A program made the translations under genes and the position numbers. Below are positions 48,025 to 60,320 of a stretch of DNA of 64,000 nucleotides, piece after piece. The DNA comes from Rathayibacter sp. VKM Ac-2804. GTDB lineage: Bacteria; Actinomycetota; Actinomycetes; Actinomycetales; Microbacteriaceae. The stretch's first letter is position 1, and each line of letters begins with the position of its first letter. Location: contig NZ_CP047420.1 in NCBI RefSeq assembly GCF_009866655.1, positions 2,728,001 to 2,792,000 on the forward strand. The letters are read 5' to 3'. The notes beneath the pieces are model-generated. The model was not told the DNA's origin, ran no database searches, and was given only the letters and a program-made list of their open reading frames with translations.

Positions 48025-49197
48025 TCAGGCGCCGGAGATGCCCACGTACCCGTTCGGCTGCCAGTCCCAGAGCGCCCGGCCGTTGGCGCTGCGCACTACG
48101 AGGTTGCCGTCGTTCTGCATCGTCAGCACCGATCCCGGATTGCCGCCGGTCCCGGAGGACCACAGCGCTCGGCCCGAGGCGCTGTAGACGACCGCGTTGC
48201 CGTCGTTCTGCATCACGAAGCGGTTGCCCGCGCCGGAGGTCCCCGTGCTCCACAGGGCGACGTCGCCGGAGGGACTGCCGTAGTACACGACGACGTTGCC
48301 GTCGCTCTGCAGCACCGTGCGGACGTCCCCGCCTCGCGAGCGGAGGAACTGGCCGACGGAGAGCTGCGCGCCGGGCACCAGCGAGTCGCGGTACGCCGGG
48401 CTTCCGCCGTCGCTCGACCAGAGAGCGCGGAACGAGCTCGAGTAGAGCACCAGGTTGCCGTCGTTCTGGAGCACCAGCTGGGCGCCGTTGAAGCCGGACG
48501 TGCCGGTGAACCACACCGCCGCTCCGCCCTGATAGCTGACGAGGTCGCCCGACTCGAGAGCGAGCCGCGTGCCGCCGCTCGTCCCGGCACTCCAGCGGAC
48601 CCCGCTCTGCCCGATGACGACGAGGTTGCCGTCGTTTTGGTAGACGGCGCGGTAGCGGCCGTCGGCGGAGGCGAGCGCCTGACCGCGGTCGAGCTGCCGA
48701 CCCTCGACGAGGGTGGTCTCGCCGCGGCTCGCCCAGAGCGGTGCCGCCGTGGCGGAGTAGGAGACGAGGTTGCCGTCGGCCTGGATCGCGAGGAACGACG
48801 GCTCCCCGCGGCCGTTGCTGCCGCTGGCCCACAGCGCCGCGCCCTGCGCGGAGTAGATCACGATGTTTCCGTCGCGCTGCAGCGTGAGCAAGTTGCCGGC
48901 ACCCGAGGTGCCACTGACCCAGAACGCCCCACCGTTCGGGTCGTAGACGACCGCGTTGCCGTCGGTCTGCATCACGAAGCGGAAGACGCCCTGGCTGCCG
49001 AGGTTCGACCGAAGCTCCTCACCGGCCTTCAGCGTCGCTCCGACGGCGAGCCGATCGCCGGTCGCGACGGCCGCGGCGGCGGCCTCCGTCGAGACCCGCG
49101 AGGCGGGAGCCGCGAGCGCCGGACCGGCGACGGCTCCGCAGGTCAGGGTGGTGGCGAGGACGACGGCCGCGAGGCGGCCTCGAGTGGACAGGATCAT
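48025..49197 (-). CDS. secreted B-lectin (monocot mannose-binding type) domain protein
   Basis: A 390-residue secreted protein. Signal peptide: RLAAVVLATTLTCGAVAGPA ending LAAPA. The mature part is three bulb-lectin domains (beginning near GDRLAVGATLKAGEELRS, TTLVEGRQLDRGQALAS and DSLVPGAQLSVGQFLRS). The mannose-binding motif QxDxNxVxY occurs in strong form at least six times (QTDGNAVVY, QRDGNIVIY, QADGNLVSY, QNDGNLVLY, QSDGNVVVY, QNDGNAVVY). No other catalytic domain and no membrane anchor. Candidates are a mannose-binding adhesin or a lectin-type bacteriocin; I cannot decide. Two larger paralogues lie at 52-56 kb. Confidence 0.88.
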   Translation of the reverse strand: MILSTRGRLAAVVLATTLTCGAVAGPALAAPASRVSTEAAAAAVATGDRLAVGATLKAGEELRSNLGSQGVFRFVMQTDGNAVVYDPNGGAFWVSGTSGAGNLLTLQRDGNIVIYSAQGAALWASGSNGRGEPSFLAIQADGNLVSYSATAAPLWASRGETTLVEGRQLDRGQALASADGRYRAVYQNDGNLVVIGQSGVRWSAGTSGGTRLALESGDLVSYQGGAAVWFTGTSGFNGAQLVLQNDGNLVLYSSSFRALWSSDGGSPAYRDSLVPGAQLSVGQFLRSRGGDVRTVLQSDGNVVVYYGSPSGDVALWSTGTSGAGNRFVMQNDGNAVVYSASGRALWSSGTGGNPGSVLTMQNDGNLVVRSANGRALWDWQPNGYVGISGA

Positions 49198-49311
49198 GTG
49201 GTTCCCCCGGTGGATCGATCGCCCGCGGCAGTGCGGGTCCGCTCATCCTGGCAGTCGCGCACGACGGCCCGCCGACGCCGTTCTCACGATCCGATCACGG
49301 CCGCACGACAA

Positions 49312-49362
49312 CGCGGCCCCTCCCCCGACCCGCCCTGTCGGACGGTCGTGGAAGGGGCCGCG
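49312..49362. terminator. terminator downstream of the MFS gene
   Basis: A 10-bp stem, CGCGGCCCCT (49312-49321) with AGGGGCCGCG (49353-49362), with an inner CGACCNNCC.../...GGACGGTCG stem, lies 13 bp beyond the stop of the minus-strand MFS gene. Clear and well placed. Confidence 0.8.
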
Positions 49363-49374
49363 CGGGGGTGCGGA

Positions 49375-50895
49375 TCAGTGCGCGAGCACCGGCTCCGCGG
49401 ACGCTCCGGACGAGACCGCCAGGCCCGCCGAGCGGCGGCGGAACAGCAGCACCGAGAGCACCGCGCCGAGGGCGAAGAAGCCCGCTCCCCAGCCGTAGGC
49501 GACCGCATAGCTCTGCACCGCCGCCTCCGCCGCGGTGATCGCCGTGGTCGGGGTGTGCGTGAGGAGGTAGTCGGTGACCGCCGTGGCCGCGAGCGTGTTC
49601 AGCAGCGCGGTGCCGATCGAGCCGCCGACCTGCTGGCTGGTGTTGACCATCGCCGAGGCGACGCCGGCGAAGCGCATGTCGACTCCGCGGGTGGCGGTCT
49701 GCATCGAGCCGGGCATGATCGAGCCCATCGCGAAGCCGAGCACCATCAGCGCCGGCAGCACGTCGGCCGCGTAGCCGCTGTCGAGGTCGAGGCGGGTGAG
49801 CAGCAGCATGCCGACCACGCCGAGCAGCATGCCGAAGGTCACCATGATCTTCGGGCCGAAGCGCGGCAGGAGCAGGTTGGTCGAGAGCTGCGCGGCGAGC
49901 ACGAGCATCCCGATCATCGGCAGGAACGACAGCCCGGTCTGGATCGGCGAGTAGCCGAGCGAGACCTGCAGGTAGTAGGTGACGAAGAGGAAGATCCCGA
50001 ACATCCCCGCGCCGGCGATCAGCACCGAGAGGTACGCGGCGCCGCGGTCGCGGTCGAGCACGATCTGCAGCGGCAGCAGCGGGTGCTCGGTGCTGCGCTG
50101 GCGGAGGACGAAGCCGACGAGGAGCACGACGGCCGCGGCGAGCGGCACCCAGGTCATCGGCGAGTCCCAGCCGTCGGTCTCCGCGTTGGCGAAGCCGAAG
50201 ACCAGGCCGAAGAGGGCGGCCGAGACGAGGATCGTCCCGGGCACGTCGAGCCGCGGGCGCGGGCCGACCCGGTCGATCGTCGGCACGAAGACGATGGCGC
50301 CGATGACCGCGACGACCGCGATCACGACGTTGATGTAGAGGTTCCAGCGCCAGTCGAAGCTCTCGGTCAGCACGCCGCCGAGCAGGAGGCCGACCGCACC
50401 GCCGGCCCCGGCGATCGCGCCGAAGACGCCGAACGCGCGCGCCCGCTCCTTCGGGACGGTGAACGTGGTGGTGAGCACGGCGAGGGCGGTCGGCGCGAGG
50501 AGGGCGCCGAACACGCCCTGGAGCGCGCGGGCGGCGATGAGCAGCTCGAAGTTGGGGGCGGCACCGCCGAGCGCGGAGGCGATGGCGAACCCGATCAGGC
50601 CGATGATGAACGTGCGCTTGCGGCCGATCAGGTCGGAGAGGCGCCCGCCGAGCAGCAGGAGGCTGCCGAAGGCGAGCGAGTAGGCGGTGACGACCCACTG
50701 GCGGTCGCCGTCCGAGAAGCCGAGGTCGGCCTGGGCGGCGGGGAGGGCGATGTTCACGACGGTGGAGTCGAGGACGACCATGAGCTGGGCGAGCCCGACG
50801 GCGACGAGCGTCCACCAGCGGCGGGAGGACGGGGCCGGAACCGCGGGGGCGGCGGAGTCCGGCAGTGATGTGGTCTGCGACATGGAGGAGACCAT
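49375..50895 (-). CDS. MFS drug transporter (DHA2, 14-TMS type)
   Basis: A 506-residue export pump with 14 predicted helices, EmrB/QacA (DHA2) family. Motifs: LDSTVVNIALPAAQADLGFS (motif D1), LGGRLSDLIGRKRTFIIGLI (motif A), LQGVFGALLAPTALAVLTTT (motif B/C region), GVFGAIAGAGGAVGLLLGGV (motif C of antiporters) and WRWNLYINVVIAVVAVIGAI. It should expel cationic or lipophilic toxins by proton antiport. It is divergent from a TetR regulator, the standard repressor-pump unit. ATG 50895 or ATG 50883 are possible starts, neither with a clear ribosome site. Confidence 0.93.
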   Translation of the reverse strand: MVSSMSQTTSLPDSAAPAVPAPSSRRWWTLVAVGLAQLMVVLDSTVVNIALPAAQADLGFSDGDRQWVVTAYSLAFGSLLLLGGRLSDLIGRKRTFIIGLIGFAIASALGGAAPNFELLIAARALQGVFGALLAPTALAVLTTTFTVPKERARAFGVFGAIAGAGGAVGLLLGGVLTESFDWRWNLYINVVIAVVAVIGAIVFVPTIDRVGPRPRLDVPGTILVSAALFGLVFGFANAETDGWDSPMTWVPLAAAVVLLVGFVLRQRSTEHPLLPLQIVLDRDRGAAYLSVLIAGAGMFGIFLFVTYYLQVSLGYSPIQTGLSFLPMIGMLVLAAQLSTNLLLPRFGPKIMVTFGMLLGVVGMLLLTRLDLDSGYAADVLPALMVLGFAMGSIMPGSMQTATRGVDMRFAGVASAMVNTSQQVGGSIGTALLNTLAATAVTDYLLTHTPTTAITAAEAAVQSYAVAYGWGAGFFALGAVLSVLLFRRRSAGLAVSSGASAEPVLAH

Positions 50896-50898
50896 ATA

Positions 50899-50930
50899 CG
50901 AGACTCGCTAGTTTCGGAACTGCGGAGTTC
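50899..50930. promoter_or_regulatory. candidate TetR operators between mfs and tetR
   Basis: Two short palindromes lie in the 100-bp divergent region: CGAGACTCG (50899-50907, 9-bp perfect) against the mfs start, and GAACTGCGGAGTTC (50917-50930, arms GAACT/AGTTC). Either could be the repressor site; the first overlaps the presumed mfs transcription start. Confidence 0.4.
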
Positions 50931-50997
50931 TTCAATTAGCATGGTGTTCACACGGGCCGTCTCGCGCGGCCCTCCCGAACCGATTGGAGAAGCCGCG

Positions 50998-51642
50998 ATG
51001 ACGCCGCCCACTCCCCCCGCCGCCACCTGCGACGCCCCGGCACGCCCCGGCCGCCGCCGCGACCCGAACCGCGACGGCGAGATCCTCACCGCCGCCCTCG
51101 ACGTGCTCGCCGAGACCGGCTACGACGGCATGACGATCGACATGGTCGCCGCCCGCGCGAAGGCCGGCAAGGCCACGCTCTACCGCCGCTGGGAGTCGAA
51201 GGCCGAGCTCGTCCTCGAGGCCGTCGCCTGCCTGAAGGGCGCCGACCTCGACCAGGACGCGCTCCCCGACACCGGCACCCTGCGCGGCGACCTGGTCGCC
51301 CTGATCCGCCCGCGTGCGATCGAGGACGCCGAGCGCAAGCTCCGGATCATGTCCGGCGTCGTCGCGATGATCTCCAAGGCCCCGGAGCTCGCCGACGCCG
51401 TCCGCCAGGCCATCGTGGAGCCGCGCGCCCGCGCCAACCGCACGCTCCTGCGCCGCGCCATCGACCGCGGCGAGATCCCCGCCGACGTCGACGTCGACAT
51501 GCTCGCCGTCCTGACCCCCTCGATGGTCTCCTACCGCGTGCTCCTGATGCGCGAGCCGGTCGACCGCGACTATTTGATCTCCCTGGTCGACAACGTGCTC
51601 CTCCCCGCGGTCGGCCTGCGCGCCGGAGTCCCCGCCGCCTGA
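50998..51642 (+). CDS. TetR family transcriptional regulator
   Basis: A 214-residue repressor with an N-terminal TetR HTH (RDGEILTAALDVLAETGYDG, MTIDMVAARAKAGKATLYRR, WESKAELVLEAV) and a C-terminal ligand domain of the TetR_C_16-like type (EDAERKLRIMSGVVAMISKA, AIVEPRARANRTLLRRAIDR). It is divergent from the DHA2 pump and should repress it until a drug-like ligand binds. ATG 50998 is preferred because TTGGAGAAG lies nine bases upstream; an in-frame ATG at 50941 would place the start inside the operator region. Confidence 0.92.
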   Translation: MTPPTPPAATCDAPARPGRRRDPNRDGEILTAALDVLAETGYDGMTIDMVAARAKAGKATLYRRWESKAELVLEAVACLKGADLDQDALPDTGTLRGDLVALIRPRAIEDAERKLRIMSGVVAMISKAPELADAVRQAIVEPRARANRTLLRRAIDRGEIPADVDVDMLAVLTPSMVSYRVLLMREPVDRDYLISLVDNVLLPAVGLRAGVPAA

Positions 51643-52048
51643 CCGCCCACGCCAGGCCTCGACCATGCTGATCGAGTAGCCCGCCCAGCGGTCGTCTCGA
51701 GATCCACCTCTGCCAGAAGCCGAGTCTGCAGACCCACCCGGCTGACGACGGCGGGTCTCGATACGCCCCTCCGGGCTACTCGACCATCATGTCTGGGCAC
51801 TCTCGCATCCGCTCCTCGTCGCCGAGCCGCGAAGCGGCCTCCCCGCTCGGTCCGCCCGCGAGCCACTCGCCCCAGTGGAGTCCGGGTCGAGTGGACTCGA
51901 GACGGGGTCCGGCAGAGATACAGGGCACGGTGCGGGCCCACTCGGGAACGCCGACGGTTCCGAATGGACGCGAACCAGGGGCTACCCAGCGCTCGAAGCC
52001 CAGTGCGAGTCCGTTCGAGGATCAACCCCGATCGCGACACGACGAGCG
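51643..52048. repeat. intergenic region with two GTCTCGATACG-family repeats
   Basis: Two repeat copies, inverted 51664-51705 (CATGCTGATCGAGTAGCCCG...GTCTCGAGATCC) and direct 51753-51792 (GTCTCGATACGCCCCTCCGG...CTACTCGACCATCATG), enclose the AGAAGCCGAGTCTGCAGACCC segment also seen near 13 kb. From 51793 to 52048 I see nothing recognisable. Confidence 0.85.
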
Positions 52049-52082
52049 AAGGCCCGCCTCCGATGGTCAGGAGACGGGCCTT
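52049..52082. terminator. terminator of the first large lectin gene
   Basis: AAGGCCCG (52049-52056) pairs with CGGGCCTT (52075-52082), extended inside by CCTCC/GGAG. It lies 17 bp beyond the stop of the minus-strand lectin gene. The paralogous gene has nearly the same hairpin at 54195-54222. Confidence 0.8.
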
Positions 52083-52098
52083 CCAACTTCTTGACGAA

Positions 52099-54042
52099 CT
52101 ACTCGCAGGCGACGAGGTCTCCGTCGCGGTCGAGACCAGCGACGTCTCCGTAGTACGGGTAGTAGGTGTTGAACCACGCCTGTGCTGCTGCCTGCGACGA
52201 GAAGTCGTCGCAGTTGACGGCATTGCCCGGATTACCGGGCTGGCTCGGTCCGGGCGCGGGCGCCGGTCCCGGCTGAGGCGCCGGCGCGGGCGCCGGCTGG
52301 TTGCTCTGCCAGAGCGCGCGCCCGTCGGTCGAGTAGATGACCAGGTTGCCGTCGTTCTGCATGACCATGCGCGCACCGCCGTTGCCCGAGGTGCCCGACT
52401 GCCAGACGGCACGGCTCCCCGAATAGATGACGGCGTTGCCGTCGCCCTGCATGACGAGGCGGTTGCCCGCTCCGCTCGTTCCGGCGCTCCAGCGGGGGCC
52501 GCCGTTGCTGTAGACGACGAAGTTGCCGTCGCCCTGCATGATCGCCTCGCTGCTGCCGTTCGACGAGCGGAGGAGACGACCCGAGCCGAGCTCGTTGCCC
52601 GAGTTCAGCGTGTCGCTGATCACGGGTGCGGGCGGCGCCGGCGGCGTGTAGCTCGACCACACGGCGCGGTTGCCCGAGTAGATCACCAGGTTGCCGTCGT
52701 TCTGCATGACCATGCGCGCTCCCGGGTTGCCCGAGGTGCCCGACTGCCAGCGGACAGCACCGCCGGCCGAGTAGACGACCGCGTTGCCGTCGGTCTGCAT
52801 CGCGAGGCGGTTGCCGCTGCCGGAGGTCCCGGTGGAGAAGCGGACCTCGCCGCCGCGGTAGACGACGAAGTTGCCGTCGCCCTGCATGGCGGCGCGCGAG
52901 CCTCCGTCGCTCGAGACGAGCTGCTGGCCGGAGCGAATCTCGCCGCCGCCGTTCAGCACGTCGCGGATCACGGGTGCCGGGGGCGCGGGCGGGGTGTAGC
53001 TCGACCACAGGGCACGGCCCGAGGCGGCGTAGATGACGAGGTTGCCGTCGTTCTGGATGACCATGCGCGCACCCGGGTTGCCCCCGGTGCCCGACTGCCA
53101 GCGCACGGCGCCGCCGGCGGAGTAGACGACCGCGTTGCCGTCGCCCTGCATCGCGAGGCGGTTGCCTGCGCCCGAGGTGCCGGCGCTCCAGCGCGCGGAG
53201 CCGTTGCTGTAGACGACGAAGTTGCCGTCGCCCTGCATGACCGCCCGCGAGCGCGAGTCGGTCGAGGTGATCTGCTGGTCCGCACGCAGCTCGGCGCCAC
53301 CGCGGAGGGTGTCGCCGACGACGGCGGGCGGAGCGGCCTGGTAGGAGGTCGCCCAGGCGGGGGTGCCGTTGGTGCGGTAGACGACGAGGTTGCCGTCGTT
53401 CTGCATCACCAGGAACGCGCCGGGGTTGCCACCGGTGGCCGACTGCCAGAGCGCGCGGTTCGCCGTCGTGTAGACGACGAGGTTGCCGTCGGCCTGCATC
53501 GTGATGCGGTTGCCGGTGCCGGACGTGCCGGTGCTGAAGGTCGAGCGGCCCGCGGCGTCGTAGACGACCGCGTTGCCGTCGGTCTGCATCACGAAGCGGA
53601 ACTGGCCGTTGCGCGAGACGATCCGCTGCCCGGCGGTGAGCGTCGAGTCGGAGGCGAGCCGGTCGGTCGCCGCGGCCGGGGGCTGCGTCGGAGTGGGGGT
53701 CGGCGTCGGCGTCCGCGTCGGGCGCGGGGTCGAGGTCGAGGTCGGGGTGGCGGTGGGCGTGGCCGTGGGAGTGACGGTCGGAGTGGCCGTCGGAGTCGGC
53801 GTCGCGGTGGGCGTCGGCTCGGGCGTCGCAGTCGGCGTCGGGGTCGGCTCGGGAGTCGGCTCCTGCGTCGGCGTCGGCGTCGGCTCGGTCGTCGGGGTGG
53901 GCGTCGGAGTCGGAGTGTCCGTCGGGTCCACCGTGGCGTAGGAGAGCGCGGACGCGGTCGGAGCGAGCGCCGCGGCACCTCCCGCTGCGAGGAGGCACGC
54001 GAGCGTGAGTGCTGCGAGGCGGCGGGCGGGGGGCTGTGGCAT
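52099..54042 (-). CDS. secreted four-domain B-lectin with Thr-Pro linker and excalibur domain
   Basis: A 647-residue secreted protein. Signal: [20 protein letters not shown]. Then a Thr/Pro-rich stalk of about 85 residues (TDTPTPTPTPTTEPTPTPTQ...). Four B-lectin domains follow, each with three QxDGNxVxY motifs (twelve in all, e.g. QTDGNAVVY, QGDGNFVVY, QNDGNLVIY), joined by PPAPPAPVI linkers. An APAPQPGPAPAPG spacer leads to a C-terminal excalibur calcium-binding domain (NCDDFSSQAAAQAWFNTYY, GLDRDGDLVACE). Likely a sugar-binding surface or secreted effector. ATG 54042 has GAAAGG upstream. Paralogue of the next gene; both share promoter-proximal sequence. Confidence 0.9.
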   Translation of the reverse strand: MPQPPARRLAALTLACLLAAGGAAALAPTASALSYATVDPTDTPTPTPTPTTEPTPTPTQEPTPEPTPTPTATPEPTPTATPTPTATPTVTPTATPTATPTSTSTPRPTRTPTPTPTPTQPPAAATDRLASDSTLTAGQRIVSRNGQFRFVMQTDGNAVVYDAAGRSTFSTGTSGTGNRITMQADGNLVVYTTANRALWQSATGGNPGAFLVMQNDGNLVVYRTNGTPAWATSYQAAPPAVVGDTLRGGAELRADQQITSTDSRSRAVMQGDGNFVVYSNGSARWSAGTSGAGNRLAMQGDGNAVVYSAGGAVRWQSGTGGNPGARMVIQNDGNLVIYAASGRALWSSYTPPAPPAPVIRDVLNGGGEIRSGQQLVSSDGGSRAAMQGDGNFVVYRGGEVRFSTGTSGSGNRLAMQTDGNAVVYSAGGAVRWQSGTSGNPGARMVMQNDGNLVIYSGNRAVWSSYTPPAPPAPVISDTLNSGNELGSGRLLRSSNGSSEAIMQGDGNFVVYSNGGPRWSAGTSGAGNRLVMQGDGNAVIYSGSRAVWQSGTSGNGGARMVMQNDGNLVIYSTDGRALWQSNQPAPAPAPQPGPAPAPGPSQPGNPGNAVNCDDFSSQAAAQAWFNTYYPYYGDVAGLDRDGDLVACE

Positions 54043-54190
54043 GAAGCGCCTTTCACAGTGCGGATGCAGAGGAGGCCCGCGCATCATCGAGCGGGCCAGG
54101 CGGAGCCTCCCACGCGCTCTCCCCGCCCGTCCATCCTTTTGGGTAGAACTACCCAACAGATGTCGCGCGAGCATGCGCCCCTCCGGGAAC
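54043..54190 (-). promoter_or_regulatory. conserved leader shared by the two excalibur-lectin genes
   Basis: The sequence upstream of this lectin gene matches that upstream of its paralogue (55952-56080). Both have GAAAGG before the start, then a hairpin GGCCCGC (54074-54080)/GCGGGCC (54091-54097), equivalent to GCCCGC/GCGGGT at 55977-55998, then CCTCCCACGC and CGTCGCGCGAGC. The pair must derive from one duplication that carried the promoter, or is under common control. Confidence 0.55.
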
Positions 54191-54194
54191 GCCG

Positions 54195-54222
54195 AAGGCC
54201 CGCCTCCGAGGAGACGGGCCTT
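54195..54222. terminator. terminator of the second large lectin gene
   Basis: AAGGCCCG (54195-54202) with CGGGCCTT (54215-54222), inner CCTCC/GGAG, 13 bp beyond the stop at 54236 on the minus strand. Near copy of 52049-52082. Confidence 0.8.
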
Positions 54223-54235
54223 CCTCTCTACGGAC

Positions 54236-57554
<3,319 letters not shown>

Positions 57555-57567
57555 CGCGCCACCCCTG

Positions 57568-57597
57568 AGGGCCGGCGGAGACTCCTCCGCCGGCCCT
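57568..57597 (+). terminator. argG terminator
   Basis: AGGGCCGGCGGA (57568-57579) pairs perfectly with TCCGCCGGCCCT (57586-57597) over 12 bp with a 6-nt loop, 13 bp after the argG stop. Confidence 0.9.
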
Positions 57598-57957
57598 CCG
57601 TCGTGCGCGCCCTCCGCCGCACCACCTCCGGCACGCGGAACGCCCTCCGGCACGCCAAAACCCCCGGATTCCACGAGCCGGAGCACGAACAACGAGCCCA
57701 ACACCCCGCGCTCCGACCTCCGGCCTCCGGCACGCGGAGATACCTCCGGCACTCCGGAACCGCCCGATTCGACGTGCCCGAAGCGGCTCCACGAGCCGAA
57801 CGTCCACCCGGCCGACCGCGAGCACCGCCTCGAGCGCTGATCCCCGCCCACCGCCTACGCCCGCCGACCCCGCCACACCTCCGTGCAGACCGGCCGACGC
57901 CCGCCACCCTCCGTGCCGATCCGCCGACCCGCCGCGCCTCCATGCAGAGGGGTGGTC
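57598..57957. other. non-coding stretch with CTCCGGCAC repeats
   Basis: No supported gene between argG and the tetR stop. Between 57617 and 57757 the decamer CCTCCGGCAC occurs four times (about 57625, 57644, 57724 and 57748, each followed by GC or TC and GGA), mixed with CACGAGCCGGAG/CACGAGCCGAACG. 57800-57957 is C-rich with GCCGACC recurring. The decamer spacing is irregular. It could be protein-binding sites or low-complexity drift. Confidence 0.5.
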
Positions 57958-58038
57958 GCGGTGCCTCGTCGCGGCTCCTGGCTCGGGTCTGGCGGGCGCG
58001 CCGCAGGCGCGCGGGAAGGAGCCGCGACGAGGCACCGC
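57958..58038. repeat. 81-nt hairpin with perfect 22-bp arms
   Basis: GCGGTGCCTCGTCGCGGCTC CT at 57958-57979 is perfectly complementary to 58017-58038. The 37-nt centre contains a further CGCGCC/GGCGCG stem. It is far longer than the terminators of this window and lies 70 bp beyond the tetR stop (minus strand), about 360 bp after the argG terminator. It could be a REP-like or MITE-like element, or an unusual terminator of tetR. Confidence 0.85.
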
Positions 58039-58108
58039 GTCCACCCCGGCCGCGCCGAGCGCGACGTCGCGAAGCGACGAGCACGTCAGCAGTCGGCACC
58101 CGGGGTCG

Positions 58109-58690
58109 TCAGTCCCCCAGCACCAGCCCCAGCGCCGCCTCCGCCGTCGCCACCGACTGCCCCGGATCGACCCGCGCCAGCACCAGCGCCGTCACCAGCA
58201 GCGACACCAGCACCCCCGCCTGCCGCCCCCGCCACTGCGCCGACTCCCCCGGCCACCGCGCCGCCGCCCCTGCGAGCATCGCCCGCTGCAGCTCCGCCCG
58301 GTACTCCGCGATCACCTCGCGCACCGCGTCGTCGCGCGCGATCGGCGCCCCCGCCGCGTTGAGCAGGAGGCACCCGCTCTGCGCCGACACCGTCCGCGGA
58401 TCGGCGAGCGCGTCCCGGAGCCCCGAGAAGTAGTCCTCGAGGGCCGTCGGAGAGACCTCGTCGCGGGTCAACGGCGCAAGCCGAGGCCGCACGATCTCGT
58501 CGAGGTAGCTCTGCACCGCCGCGTCGAAGAGCCCGCGCTTGCTGCCGAACGCGTGGTAGAGGCTGGAACGGCCGAGACCGGTCGCCGCCTCGAGCTCGGG
58601 CAGCGACGCCTCCTCGAAGCCGCGGTCCCAGAAGACGGTGCGCGCCGACCGGACCACCTGGTCGGTGTCGAAGCTCTGCGTGCGTCCCAC
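58109..58690 (-). CDS. TetR family transcriptional regulator
   Basis: A 193-residue repressor. HTH: FDTDQVVRSARTVFWDRGFE, EASLPELEAATGLGRSSLYH, AFGSKRGLFDAAVQSYLDEI; the C-terminal domain (TVSAQSGCLLLNAAGAPIAR) is of the TetR_C_16/AcrR-like type seen in YxaF/NemR-like regulators. It is divergent from a DUF1304 membrane protein and a quinone/enone oxidoreductase, suggesting response to reactive electrophiles. Start GTG 58690 has AAAGGGAG upstream. Further in-frame codons upstream cross the operator and are unlikely to be coding. Confidence 0.9.
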   Translation of the reverse strand: MGRTQSFDTDQVVRSARTVFWDRGFEEASLPELEAATGLGRSSLYHAFGSKRGLFDAAVQSYLDEIVRPRLAPLTRDEVSPTALEDYFSGLRDALADPRTVSAQSGCLLLNAAGAPIARDDAVREVIAEYRAELQRAMLAGAAARWPGESAQWRGRQAGVLVSLLVTALVLARVDPGQSVATAEAALGLVLGD

Positions 58691-58747
58691 GGCGACTCCC
58701 TTTGCTGACGACCCGGAACCGGCGGACTGTTGTGAACCGGTCGTTCC

Positions 58748-58783
58748 AGTATAGAGTGGGCCCGTTCGGTAGTGAACCGAGCG
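58748..58783. promoter_or_regulatory. tetR promoter and overlapping operator
   Basis: On the minus strand, TTCACT (58776-58771) and TATACT (58753-58748) are a good -35/-10 pair with a 17-bp spacer for tetR. The dyad CGTTCGGT (58763-58770) / ACCGAGCG (58776-58783), 7 of 8 paired, covers that -35 and the promoter region of the rightward genes. A related GTGAACCGGTCG lies at 58732-58743. Good candidate for autoregulated divergent control. Confidence 0.55.
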
Positions 58784-58806
58784 ATACACAATTAGGAGGC
58801 CCCGCC

Positions 58807-59196
58807 GTGATCGTCATCGGACTCGTTCTCGCCGTCCTCGCGGCGCTGCTGCACGTCTACATCTTCGTGCTGGAGTCGCTGCTCTGGACGACCCCGCGCG
58901 CCCGCTCCACCTTCGGCACCACCGCCGGCGAGGCCGAGTCGACGAAGGAGCTCGCGTTCAATCAGGGCTTCTACAACCTGTTCCTCGCGATCGTCACGAT
59001 CATCGGCGTGATCGTCCTCGCCTCTGGAGCGACCGCCGTCGGCGCCGCGCTCGTCTTCACCGGCACCGGATCGATGGTGGCCGCAGCGCTCGTGCTGCTG
59101 CTCTCGTCCCCCGGCAAGCGGCGCGCGGCGCTCACGCAGATGGCGCCCGGACTGCTCGCGGTCCTCGCGCTCGGCATCGGCCTCGCCGTCTCCTGA
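58807..59196 (+). CDS. DUF1304 membrane protein
   Basis: A 129-residue protein with four helices (about residues 3-24, 49-68, 76-96 and 106-126) of the DUF1304 family. Family residues: LAALLHVYIFVLESLLWTTP and NQGFYNLFLAIVTIIGVIVL. Function unknown; members often sit beside TetR regulators and oxidoreductases, as here. GTG 58807 has a perfect AGGAGG at 58794-58799. Likely co-transcribed with the oxidoreductase 31 bp downstream. Confidence 0.9.
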   Translation: MIVIGLVLAVLAALLHVYIFVLESLLWTTPRARSTFGTTAGEAESTKELAFNQGFYNLFLAIVTIIGVIVLASGATAVGAALVFTGTGSMVAAALVLLLSSPGKRRAALTQMAPGLLAVLALGIGLAVS

Positions 59197-59227
59197 TCCC
59201 CGCCCCCACGACCCCTCGGAAGGCTCC

Positions 59228-60238
<1,011 letters not shown>

Positions 60239-60247
60239 TGCGACGCC

Positions 60248-60313
60248 GAGGCGTCCCCGGACCGTCGAGACGTCCCGCTGCTGCGGGCTGTCTCGACCGT
60301 TCGGGGACGCCTC
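60248..60313 (+). terminator. terminator of the oxidoreductase operon
   Basis: GAGGCGTCCCCG (60248-60259) pairs with CGGGGACGCCTC (60302-60313), with an inner GTCGAGAC/GTCTCGAC stem and CCCGC/GCGGG tip, giving a 66-nt extended hairpin ten bases after the stop. Confidence 0.88.
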
Positions 60314-60320
60314 GCTCGGC

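Noticed and set aside
47149..50868. Very long open frame on the plus strand (over 1200 codons)
   Set aside because: It is antisense to the LysR, lectin and MFS genes. Stops are rare in GC-rich DNA, the translation is low complexity (Asp/Gly/Arg/Glu-rich), and it matches no family.
51793..52098. Possible short gene between the repeat pair and the lectin terminator
   Set aside because: Several short frames exist on both strands but none has a ribosome site or recognisable sequence.
57598..58110. Arg/Pro-rich frames between argG and tetR on both strands
   Set aside because: No start with ribosome site, low-complexity composition, and the long hairpin at 57958-58038 lies within them.
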